DNA of 64,000 nucleotides from Schaalia sp. ORNL0103 (GTDB lineage Bacteria; Actinomycetota; Actinomycetes; Actinomycetales; Actinomycetaceae), in assembly GCF_019429565.1 (NCBI RefSeq), contig NZ_JAHXSA010000001.1, positions 496,001-560,000 of the forward strand, in the 5' to 3' direction. Shown here one piece after another: positions 8,305 through 16,353 of this stretch. A program made the position numbers and the translations under genes. The stretch's first letter is position 1; each line of letters begins with the position of its first letter. The notes under the pieces were generated by a model. That model saw only the letters and a list, made by a program, of their open reading frames with translations, did not search any database and was not told the origin of the DNA.

Positions 8305-9669
8305 TCAGAGGACCATTGCCGCGATCCAACCACCGACCAATAGCGGAATGTTGTAGTGGATGAACTCGGGGATGACCGTGTCTCGCATGTGGTCGTGCTG
8401 ACCGTCGATGTTGAGACCGGCTGTCGGGCCAAGCGTCGAGTCGGACGCGGGAGAACCGGCGTCGCCCAGCGCACCAGCGGTGCCGATGAGGGCGACCGTG
8501 GCCATGGGGGAGAAGCCGAGCGCGATGCACAGGGGCACGTAGATCGCTGAAATGATCGGCAGGGTCGAGAAGGACGAGCCGATGCCCATCGTGATGATGA
8601 GGCCGACCACCAGCATGATGACCGCGGCCAGGGACTTCGAACCGTTGAACATCGCGGAGGTCTGCTGGACGAGGGGCTCGATCTGTCCGGAGGCCTTCAG
8701 GACCGAGGCGTAGCCCTGGGCGGTGATCATGATGAGGCCGATGAGGCTCATCATCTTCATGCCGCCACTGAACACATCGTCGGCCTGCTGCCAGGGCACG
8801 ACGCGCATGCCGAGCATCATGCACAGACCCACGAGGGCGCCCACGAGCAGCGGGTCGGCCTCGGAGTCCATCTTGGTCAGGACAGCCTGGATGACGAAGC
8901 AGGCGATGAGGGCCACGACGGCGGCCCACACCTTCACCATGTTGACGGGCTTATCGTCGGTGGCGCTGAAGGAGGTCTCGCGCTGCTCGTATTCGCGCGG
9001 CTTGCGGTAGGAGACGAGCAGGGCGATGGCACAGCCCACGGCCATTGAGGCAGCGGGAATCGCCATGGCAGCCATCGGGTTGACGGCGCCCTCAACGGCC
9101 ATGCCGGCTTCCTCGATGTTCTTGTAGAGAATGTCGTGCAGGAAGATGCGGCCGAAGCCGATCGGCACGAACATGTAGGTGGTGACGATGCCGAAGGTGA
9201 TTGCACAGGCGACCAGACGGCGGTCCATCTTCAGCTCGTTCATGACGCCGATGAGCGGGGGCACCAGCAGTGGGATGAACGCGATGTGAATCGGGATGAG
9301 GTTCTGGCTCATCACGCCCATGACGAGGACGCCGCCGAGGATGCCCCACTTGGCGGAGCGGGCCACGCGCGCAGAGTTCGAGTCGTCAGCGTTGCGCAGC
9401 TTCTTGATGATCCAGTTGGCCAGCAGGCGCGGCAATCCGGAGTGGGCGACCGACATGGCGAACGCGCCGAGGAGGGCGTAGGACAGGGCGATCTTCGCGC
9501 CGCCTGCGAGGCCGTCCTGGAAGGCGACCATCGTGCCGGACACGCCCATGCCGGCGACCAGGCCGCCGACGAGCGAGGCGATGAAGAGGGAGATGATGAC
9601 GTGCACGCGTGCGACGCTGAGGATCAGCATGACGAGCACGGAGAGCACGACTGCGTTGAAGAGCAACAT
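8305..9669 (-). CDS. Na+/H+ antiporter family (NhaC/YuiF-like) permease
   Basis: Polytopic inner-membrane transporter of 454 residues with roughly 11-12 hydrophobic segments, beginning MLLFNAVVLSVLVMLILSVA. The pattern, including a hydrophilic linker near residues 225-245 and the C-terminal half ending in PLLVGGWIAAMVL, matches the Na+/H+ antiporter family that includes Bacillus YuiF, some members of which move amino acids such as histidine. Start ATG at 9669 has AGGAACACAC just upstream. It follows proC on the same strand after 73 bp, so the two may be cotranscribed; an amino-acid link is then plausible but is inference. Confidence 0.85.
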   Translation of the reverse strand: MLLFNAVVLSVLVMLILSVARVHVIISLFIASLVGGLVAGMGVSGTMVAFQDGLAGGAKIALSYALLGAFAMSVAHSGLPRLLANWIIKKLRNADDSNSARVARSAKWGILGGVLVMGVMSQNLIPIHIAFIPLLVPPLIGVMNELKMDRRLVACAITFGIVTTYMFVPIGFGRIFLHDILYKNIEEAGMAVEGAVNPMAAMAIPAASMAVGCAIALLVSYRKPREYEQRETSFSATDDKPVNMVKVWAAVVALIACFVIQAVLTKMDSEADPLLVGALVGLCMMLGMRVVPWQQADDVFSGGMKMMSLIGLIMITAQGYASVLKASGQIEPLVQQTSAMFNGSKSLAAVIMLVVGLIITMGIGSSFSTLPIISAIYVPLCIALGFSPMATVALIGTAGALGDAGSPASDSTLGPTAGLNIDGQHDHMRDTVIPEFIHYNIPLLVGGWIAAMVL

Positions 9670-9742
9670 GTGTGTTCCTGTGTTGAGGGTGCGCGGGTGC
9701 GCAAAATAAGGGGGGACGTAAGCCGCAGCGCGGCAGGTGGTG

Positions 9743-10549
9743 TCAGCCGAGATGGGAGTCGGCGTGGATGGATGCGTCGACGGCACCTACCAGTGCGGTC
9801 GACAAACCACCTTCCTCGGCGGCCAGCAATCCTGCGATTGTGGTGCCGCCGGGGCTCGTCACCCGATCAATGAGTTGCGCGGGGATCGTGCCGGCCTCGC
9901 GCTCAGCGAGGAGCAGTGCAGCGGCTCCCGCCATCGCCTGCGCGGCGATCTCGACGGCGCTGTCCTTGGACAGGCCGTGCTTGAGACCAGCGCGGGCGAA
10001 AGAATCAACAATCTGGAAATACCAGGCCGGAGAGCACGAGGCCAGGGCCTGGAACACGGGGAAATAGTCCTCATCGATGAGGATGGTGCGGCCCACCGAA
10101 TCCATGAGGGATCGGACGGCTGATACCTGTGCGTCGGTGGCGCGCGCGGAGGTCAGGGCGGTCATGGACTGCCCGACGGTGGCCGCGACGTTCGGCATGA
10201 CGCGCACGAGCGGGATGCCCGCGCCGAAGTCAGTGGTGATCTGGTCGAGGGTGCGCCCCGCCGCCAGGGAGACGACGCAGACGTCGGTGCGACCGACCAC
10301 GATGGGGGAGATCTCCTTGATGACCGCGCGCTGGTCCTTGGGCTTGACCGCCAGGATGACGATGTCGGCCTGGCGTGCCAGGGAGGCGTTCGAGGACGCG
10401 GCGGTCGCGCCGAGTTCGTCGGCGAGGTCGCAGGCCTTGGCGGCCGTGCGGTTGGAGAAGACCAGGGTCGCGGGATCGACGCCGGACGCGACGGCACCGC
10501 GAGCGATGGCCTGGGCCATGGCTCCCGTTCCGATGAATCCGATACGCAT
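9743..10549 (-). CDS. proC: Pyrroline-5-carboxylate reductase
   Basis: Catalyses the last step of proline synthesis, reducing pyrroline-5-carboxylate with NADPH. The 268-residue protein opens with the Rossmann motif MRIGFIGTGAMAQAIARG, carries the conserved VKP stretch (ILAVKPKDQ) and the C-terminal signature region LIDRVTSPGGTTIAGL, which is diagnostic for ProC. The ATG at 10549 has GGAG six nt upstream. It lies immediately 5' of the antiporter gene on the same strand. The predicted length is normal for the family. Confidence 0.96.
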   Translation of the reverse strand: MRIGFIGTGAMAQAIARGAVASGVDPATLVFSNRTAAKACDLADELGATAASSNASLARQADIVILAVKPKDQRAVIKEISPIVVGRTDVCVVSLAAGRTLDQITTDFGAGIPLVRVMPNVAATVGQSMTALTSARATDAQVSAVRSLMDSVGRTILIDEDYFPVFQALASCSPAWYFQIVDSFARAGLKHGLSKDSAVEIAAQAMAGAAALLLAEREAGTIPAQLIDRVTSPGGTTIAGLLAAEEGGLSTALVGAVDASIHADSHLG

Positions 10550-10631
10550 CAGGGTCTCCCGTGAAAGTTGGTCGATTGCGATGCAGCTTACTCCACTTTG
10601 CCGTTTCTTGGCACAATGGCCGCACTGTGAG

Positions 10632-10682
10632 ACGAGGCCGGGGCCGAGTCCCCTTGAAAGGAGTCCCGAGCCCCGGCCTCGT
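10632..10682 (-). terminator. Terminator hairpin of the HerA-like gene
   Basis: A long stem formed by ACGAGGCCGGGGC-type arms (10632-10645 with about 10669-10682), with an inner GGGACT/AGTCCC-like pairing, sits just past the stop of the HerA-like gene and before proC. Same arm sequence as the terminators at 8237, 20055 and 40125. Confidence 0.75.
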
Positions 10683-10700
10683 GCCGAAAAATCGGAAGGG

Positions 10701-12689
10701 TCAGCGCTTGCGCGTGCCGAAGATGGAGCGCGTGATCTCGCGGCCGGCGGTGCGCAGGACGGATCCGAGGACGTTTTCGACCTGGCGGGTGCGGCGTTCG
10801 GCGGCGCGCTGGCGGGCGGCCTCCTCCTTCTCCTGCTGCTTCTCGACCTGGCGGCGCAGCTTCTCCATTTCCTTCTGGCGGGCGGCCTCTTCCTTGGCAG
10901 CGGCCTTCTCGGCCTCCTTGGCGGCGCGCTCGGCTTCCTTCTCGGCCTCCTTCTGCGCGCGCTCGGCCTCCTTGGCTGCCTCCTCCTGCGCGATGGCTTC
11001 CTCGCGGGCGGCCTGGGCCTCGGCCGTGCGGCGCTCGAGCTTCTCCTCGGCCGAGTCCGGGTTCACGGCGTCGCGGTAGCGGCCCATAATGACGCTGGAC
11101 TGGTTGATGCGCGCGACCGTGTCAGCGGATGCGGGGCCCATGACGGAGGCGGGCGCCCAGATGCCCACGGGGGTGACCGGGGTGGGGTTACCCTTCGGAT
11201 CCAGGACGGTCACGACGGCCTCGCCGGTGCCCAGGGTGGTGAGGACCTCGTCGAGCTCCAGGGACGTCTTCGGGAAGGTCTGGACCGTGGCCTTGAGCTT
11301 CTTGAAGTCGTCGGGGGTGGAGGCGCGCAGGCCGTGCTGGATGCGCGAACCGAGCTGGGCCAGGACGTCGGAGGGGATGTCCTTGGGGGTCTGCGTCACG
11401 AAGACGACGCCCACGCCCTTGGAGCGGATGAGGCGCACGGTCTGGACGACCTGACGTTCGAACTCCTTGGTGGCGTCCGCAAACAGCAGGTGCGCCTCGT
11501 CGAAGAAGAACACCAGCTTGGGGCGCTCGACGTCGCCGACCTCGGGCAGGGTGGAGAAGAGGTTGGCGAGCAGGAACATGATGACGGCGCTGACCAGTGC
11601 CGGGCGCGTAGAGATGTCGCCGACGCCGAGCAGGGAGATGATGCCGCGGCCGGTCGAATCCATGCGCATGAGGTCGGCCGTGTCGAAGCCGGGGGCGCCG
11701 AAGAACTGGCCGCCGCCCTGGGACTCGAGCGCGGTCAGGGCACGCAGGATGACGCCGGCGGTGGCCTTGGAGACGCCGCCGATCGTGGCCAGCTCGTCCT
11801 TGCCCTCATCCGAGGCCAGGAAGGAGATGACGGCGCGCAGGTCGGGCAGGTCGATGAGCTCGAGGCCCTGGCCGTCCGCCCACGCGAAGATCAGCTGGAG
11901 GGCCTGCTCCTGCGTGGTGTTGAGGGAGAGGGCGCGGGCGAGCAGGATCGGGCCGAAGTCGGAGATCTGAGCGCGCACGGGCACGCCTGGGAACTGCGAA
12001 TCCGCGCCGCCCAGGCTCAGCAGCTCGATCGGGAACGAGGCGGACGCCCAGTCCTGACCGTTGGCCGCGGTGCGGCTCAGGAGCTTCTCGGAGCTGGTGC
12101 CGGCCTCGGCCAGGCCCGTCAGGTCGCCCTTGACGTCGCACAGGAGGACGGAGGAGCCGTTCGCGGACAGGCCCTCGGCGAGGAGCTGGAGGGTACGGGT
12201 CTTGCCCGTGCCCGTCGCGCCGGCGACCAGGAGGTGGCGGTTGAACATGGGCAGCGGCATCTTGGCGCTCACGCCGGGTACGCGCGCACCGTTGTCAATG
12301 AGCGTGCCGATCGTGACCGCGGGGACCTCCCAGGAGTATGCGCCCTGGATCTGGGTGGCGAAAGCCGACAGTTCGCCGCTGGGGGCCGGGGACGAGGTCG
12401 GGGCGGCCTGGGCGGCAGGCGCTTCGGCTGCGGGGGCCTCGGGTGCGGGGGCGGCCTCGGCGGCCTCCACCTGGGTGCGCAGCGTGTCGGCCGTCGCGCG
12501 GGCGGCTTCCGCCTGCTGGGTCTCGGCCTCGGCTGTGGCGGCAGGTGCCTCTGCGGCCGAGCTTCCCTTTGCTTCGAGCTGGAGACGAAGGGCTTCGGCC
12601 TTCGCGCGGGCGGCCTCTGCCTCGGCGACCTTCGCGGCTGCTTCCGCCGCGGCGAGCTGCGCCTTGAGGTCCTCGATGTTCTCGCTCAT
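10701..12689 (-). CDS. HerA-like helicase / DUF853 ATPase
   Basis: 662-residue P-loop ATPase of the HerA/FtsK-like superfamily, bacterial DUF853 type (relatives are annotated YjgR). Walker A is VAGATGTGKTRTLQL, Walker B KLVFFFDEAHLLF, and the conserved VFVTQTPKDIPSDVLAQLGSR follows as sensor/arginine-finger region. The ATPase core is flanked by two low-complexity arms: an N-terminal Ala/Glu/Lys coiled coil (residues 1-80) and a C-terminal Glu/Lys/Arg coiled coil of about 110 residues ending in a basic tail (FGTRKR). DNA translocation is inferred from the family. Start ATG at 12689 is preceded by AAAGG. The gene is divergent from comEA with a twin DnaA-box element between them. Confidence 0.88.
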   Translation of the reverse strand: MSENIEDLKAQLAAAEAAAKVAEAEAARAKAEALRLQLEAKGSSAAEAPAATAEAETQQAEAARATADTLRTQVEAAEAAPAPEAPAAEAPAAQAAPTSSPAPSGELSAFATQIQGAYSWEVPAVTIGTLIDNGARVPGVSAKMPLPMFNRHLLVAGATGTGKTRTLQLLAEGLSANGSSVLLCDVKGDLTGLAEAGTSSEKLLSRTAANGQDWASASFPIELLSLGGADSQFPGVPVRAQISDFGPILLARALSLNTTQEQALQLIFAWADGQGLELIDLPDLRAVISFLASDEGKDELATIGGVSKATAGVILRALTALESQGGGQFFGAPGFDTADLMRMDSTGRGIISLLGVGDISTRPALVSAVIMFLLANLFSTLPEVGDVERPKLVFFFDEAHLLFADATKEFERQVVQTVRLIRSKGVGVVFVTQTPKDIPSDVLAQLGSRIQHGLRASTPDDFKKLKATVQTFPKTSLELDEVLTTLGTGEAVVTVLDPKGNPTPVTPVGIWAPASVMGPASADTVARINQSSVIMGRYRDAVNPDSAEEKLERRTAEAQAAREEAIAQEEAAKEAERAQKEAEKEAERAAKEAEKAAAKEEAARQKEMEKLRRQVEKQQEKEEAARQRAAERRTRQVENVLGSVLRTAGREITRSIFGTRKR

Positions 12690-12804
12690 GGTGTGGCCTT
12701 TCGGCTCTGGGCGCAGTGCGCCACTGTACTTCGACGTTACCGGAACAGTATCCCCTGGGACCGCGGTCCCATGCGAGTTATGCGGGGTGGGTTGGATGTG
12801 GGAT

Positions 12805-12849
12805 TCGTCCACAACCCCTACGCGCGTGTTGGAGTTATCCACAGGGGTT
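12805..12849. promoter_or_regulatory. Twin DnaA-box-like element
   Basis: A TCGTCCACA box (12805-12813) and a perfect TTATCCACA DnaA box (12835-12843) stand exactly 30 bp apart in the divergent HerA-like/comEA intergenic region. The arrangement and much of the spacer match a second element at 21383-21427. Confidence 0.5.
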
Positions 12850-12895
12850 TGTTTTCATGTGTGCTCCTGGCGTTCGCCGGGGTTAGCGTGCGGGC

Positions 12896-13624
12896 ATGAA
12901 CGTGTCACGATGGTTGGCTCGTCGGCGCATGGCGGCGCTGACGAAAGCCGTGTACGACAGCGCCCTCACTGAGGATGACGAACCCGCCGAGCCGAGTGTC
13001 GCCCGCCTCCTGCCTGGAGGAACGACCGTGGCCGCGCTGATCATCGTGGTCATCCTGATCGCGGCCGTGGGGGTGTGGAGGCACGCAGCGGTACGTGAGC
13101 ACTCCCAAGCCCTCGCCCAATCCTCCTCCGAGCGAGAAGAAAGCGAGGCCGAGGCAGTCGCGACAGGCCCGTCTCCATCCGCACCCGCGCCTGCAGGGGA
13201 GCGCACGGACGATGTCGTCGTCTACGTCTCCGGCGCCGTGGCTTCCCCGGGGGTGCTCACCCTTCCGGCTTCCTCCCGAGTCATCGACGCGATTATGGCA
13301 GCCGGAGGCGCAACGCCCGAGGCCGACCTGGAATCAATCAACCTCGCCCGACTCCTTGTCGACGGGGAACAGATTCGAGTCGGCGTCGTCGGGGAATCGC
13401 CACCAGCAGTCTCCGAGGCTGGCACCCCCGCGGGGACGTGCATCCGACTGGCCACAGCCACCGAGGCCGAGCTCCAGACCCTGCCCGGTATCGGACCGGC
13501 CCTCGCACAGCGCATCATCTCTTATCGATCCAAGCACCCACGCCTGTCCACCGTCGAAGAACTTGACGAGGTGCCCGGCATCGGCCCATCCCTCATCGAG
13601 AAGATCCGGCCGGGTGTGTGCTGA
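12896..13624 (+). CDS. comEA: Competence protein ComEA
   Basis: Membrane-anchored DNA receptor for natural transformation, 242 residues. Domain order: cytoplasmic basic N-terminus, one transmembrane helix (about residues 43-60, TVAALIIVVILIAAVGVW), a Pro/Ser/Glu-rich linker, an SLBB-like domain (VVVYVSGAVASPGVLTLP), and a C-terminal helix-hairpin-helix pair (LQTLPGIGPALAQRIISYR and LDEVPGIGPSLIEKI). Its stop overlaps the comEC start by one base, so translation is probably coupled. The organism therefore encodes at least the DNA-binding and channel parts of a transformation machine; pilus genes are not in this window. Confidence 0.94.
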   Translation: MNVSRWLARRRMAALTKAVYDSALTEDDEPAEPSVARLLPGGTTVAALIIVVILIAAVGVWRHAAVREHSQALAQSSSEREESEAEAVATGPSPSAPAPAGERTDDVVVYVSGAVASPGVLTLPASSRVIDAIMAAGGATPEADLESINLARLLVDGEQIRVGVVGESPPAVSEAGTPAGTCIRLATATEAELQTLPGIGPALAQRIISYRSKHPRLSTVEELDEVPGIGPSLIEKIRPGVC

Positions 13625-15174
13625 TGAGTGACACCCAATGCGCTCCCCGCATGATCGACCTGCGCCTCGCGCCCGCAGCCACCGCCGCCTGGGCCGCCAC
13701 CTGGTGGGCGACAGGCCACCCAGCTCAATGGGCATGGATCGGAGCGTGCACTCTCGTCGCGCTCGGATGCGCTGCCTCCTACGCGCGCTCACAACGAGGC
13801 CGGAAGACACCCAGACACGCCCTCACCCCACCCCGGTCCGCTCGCCTCGGCCTCGCACTCCTCCTCGCCTGTGTGGCTTGCGCGCTTGCGGTCGGATCCA
13901 CCGCCCGCCGACAATACGACGCCGACCCCGCCCACCGCGACTCCGGCCCCATCCACGTGCGCGTCGTCCTCCAAGCCGACCCGGCTCCGTCCTCGTCCGG
14001 ATTCTCCGCGACACGTAGTGCCCGCGCGCGCATCGAGGCCGTCTCCGTGGGGGAGGAGTGGCAACCCTCGAACGCCACCGCACTCGTGCGCGCGCCCGGG
14101 TGGCAGGATGCCGCGCGCGGCGACGTCTACGAGGTCTGGGGAAGCCTCGACGCGACCTTTGCCGCCGACGCGCCATCGGTAGGCACCATACGCGTCAGGC
14201 GTGCCCAGCTCATCGAGCGGCCCGGTGGCCTGTCCGCCTGGATGCGCTCCACCCACCGGGCCTTCACCCACGCCTGCGCGCCTCTGCCCAGGGACGCGCG
14301 CTCCCTCGTCCCCGGCATGGCGATCGGAGACGACCGCGCAATGCCCACAGACCTGTCCGACGCAATGAAGAAAACCTCCCTCACCCACCTCACCGCCGTC
14401 TCCGGATCCCACATCGTCATCGTCCTCGCCACCGTCACCCTCATCGTCCCCGCGCGAAAACCCCTACGCCTCGGGGCCACCATCCTCGTCCTGGGCACAA
14501 TCCTCATCCTCGTCGGACCAGACCCCTCAGTCGTGCGCTCCGTCTGCGTCGCAGCCGTCGCCGTACTCGGACTCATTCTCGGACGCGAGGGCCAATCCAT
14601 CGCCGCCCTCTGCGCCGTCGTCATCGCCACCCTCCTCATCGACCCCTGGTCATCCCGCTCCTACGGATTCGCCCTGTCGGTGCTCGCCGCGCTCGCGGTC
14701 GTCGGCCCCTCCGCGGCGCTGGTGCGGCGCTGTCGCCGAAAAATACGCGGTGACACGCGCGCGGGACAGGTGCTTCGTCGCCTCGTGGAAATGGTGTGTG
14801 TGCCCGCCTTCGCGGAGCTGGCGACCGCGCCGATCATCGTGTCACTGTCCGGGAACGTGCCGGTGTGGGGAATTGCCGCCAACGTCATGGCTGAGCCCGC
14901 TGTTCCGGTCGCCACCGTCGCCGGGCTCGCGGGCGCTCTCATCTCCCCACTGAGCATTCGCGCCGCCTCGGCATGCGCCGTCCTCGCCTCGTGGGCGACC
15001 GCATGGATCGCGGGGGCTGCGCGCATGTGCGCTGCACTGCCCGGAAATGGGGTGCACGTGCCAGGTGGGTCCTCGACAGTCTTGGGCGTGTACGCCTGCT
15101 GCGGAGGTGGATGGGTTGCGTGGCGTGCGTGGAAACGGTGGGTAGCCCCGATCGTCGATGAGCAAGGGGCATGA
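13624..15174 (+). CDS. comEC: ComEC/Rec2 DNA uptake channel (no C-terminal lactamase domain)
   Basis: 516-residue polytopic membrane protein that would carry single-stranded DNA across the membrane during transformation. The Competence domain is recognised from THLTAVSGSHIVIVLA, the counterpart of the family motif HLLAVSGLH, and from multiple hydrophobic helices. The N-terminal extracytoplasmic region (DUF4131-like) is present. The protein stops at VDEQGA right after the last helix and lacks the metallo-beta-lactamase-like domain that many ComEC proteins carry. The start ATG at 13624 overlaps the comEA stop (ATGA), although in-frame GTG/CTG codons lie just upstream. Confidence 0.9.
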   Translation: MSDTQCAPRMIDLRLAPAATAAWAATWWATGHPAQWAWIGACTLVALGCAASYARSQRGRKTPRHALTPPRSARLGLALLLACVACALAVGSTARRQYDADPAHRDSGPIHVRVVLQADPAPSSSGFSATRSARARIEAVSVGEEWQPSNATALVRAPGWQDAARGDVYEVWGSLDATFAADAPSVGTIRVRRAQLIERPGGLSAWMRSTHRAFTHACAPLPRDARSLVPGMAIGDDRAMPTDLSDAMKKTSLTHLTAVSGSHIVIVLATVTLIVPARKPLRLGATILVLGTILILVGPDPSVVRSVCVAAVAVLGLILGREGQSIAALCAVVIATLLIDPWSSRSYGFALSVLAALAVVGPSAALVRRCRRKIRGDTRAGQVLRRLVEMVCVPAFAELATAPIIVSLSGNVPVWGIAANVMAEPAVPVATVAGLAGALISPLSIRAASACAVLASWATAWIAGAARMCAALPGNGVHVPGGSSTVLGVYACCGGGWVAWRAWKRWVAPIVDEQGA

Positions 15175-15321
15175 GTGGGGCAGACACCTACTGAGGGCGC
15201 ATCGTCAAGCTCTCGTGACACCTGCCACGACTAGTGTCCGCCCACGGCCAAGACGGACGCAAACGAGCTCGCTCGGTGGCAGACTTAGACAGTTACCGTT
15301 TCAGCGGAAAGGCAGGAAGAC

Positions 15322-16299
15322 GTGGCAGCACGCGGTTCGCGCCCGGCGGCACCAGCCCAGATCACGCTGGCACCCATCGTGTTGATCAAAGGCCCCGAGG
15401 GCCTTCTCGTCGACCGTGCCCTCGACCAGCTGCGCGCCCTTGCCCACGAGGCCGACCCCAACCTCGAGCGCACCGACATCAACGCGGCCACCTACCAGGC
15501 CGGGCAGCTCGACGTCATCGCGTCGCCCTCGCTCTTCGGTGAATCCCGCATGGTCATCATCCGGGACCTGGAAACGATGAGCGATGCCCTCGCGAACGAC
15601 CTCATCGCATACTCGGCTTCGCCTGCCCCCGACGTGTGGATGTTTCTGGCACACCCCGGGGGCAACGCCCGCGGCAAGAAGGTCATCGACACGATCACAA
15701 AAGCCAAATGGCCCGTGATCCCCGCCGAACCACTTAAGAACGATCGTGACAAGCTGGCTCTCATCGCCTCCGACGTGCGCGCCGCGCGCCGGCAGATGGA
15801 CACCGAGGCCCAGCAGGCCCTCGTGGACGCCCTCGGCAACGACCCGCGCGCGATGGCCGGCGCCCTGGCCCAGCTGCTCTCCGACGTCAGTGGACGCATC
15901 ACGCTGGAGGACGTGCGGCGCTACCAGGCCGGACGCGTTGAGGCCACGGGCTACGACGTCGCGGACGCGGCGGTTGCGGGCAACTCAGCGAAGGCCCTGA
16001 CGCTCGCGCGCCACGCGTTCGCCACCGGCATCGCGCCCCAGCTCCTTGTCACCGCCCTGGCCATGAAATTCCGCGCCATGGCGAAGGTCTCGATCGGCGG
16101 ATCCGCATCCGCCCTCAAAATGGCCCCCTGGCAGGTGGACCGAGCCCGGCGGGAACTGCGCGGCTGGTCCGACGCCTCGCTGGCAGGAGCCTTCGGAGCC
16201 ATCGCCACGGCGGACGCCGAAACAAAGGGCGCGTCGCGGGACCCGCAACGCGCCATCGAAAAAGCACTTATCACCATCTGCAGGCTGCACGGGCGCTGA
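15322..16299 (+). CDS. holA: DNA polymerase III subunit delta
   Basis: Clamp-loader subunit that opens the beta sliding clamp. The 325-residue protein begins after a GTG at 15322 (AGGAAG eight nt upstream). It shows the non-ATPase AAA+ start VLIKGPEGLLVDRALDQL, the clamp-binding stretch SPSLFGESRMVIIRDLE, and the C-terminal collar domain (residues ~210-325) with RRELRGWSDASLAGAFGAI. Position directly after comEC is the standard actinobacterial arrangement. The 147 bp between comEC and holA shows no tRNA or clear terminator. Confidence 0.93.
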   Translation: MAARGSRPAAPAQITLAPIVLIKGPEGLLVDRALDQLRALAHEADPNLERTDINAATYQAGQLDVIASPSLFGESRMVIIRDLETMSDALANDLIAYSASPAPDVWMFLAHPGGNARGKKVIDTITKAKWPVIPAEPLKNDRDKLALIASDVRAARRQMDTEAQQALVDALGNDPRAMAGALAQLLSDVSGRITLEDVRRYQAGRVEATGYDVADAAVAGNSAKALTLARHAFATGIAPQLLVTALAMKFRAMAKVSIGGSASALKMAPWQVDRARRELRGWSDASLAGAFGAIATADAETKGASRDPQRAIEKALITICRLHGR

Positions 16300-16353
16300 A
16301 TGCGCGCCCCGGCCTCGGCTATGAGAAGCACGTAGGGAACGAACAGGAGATAC

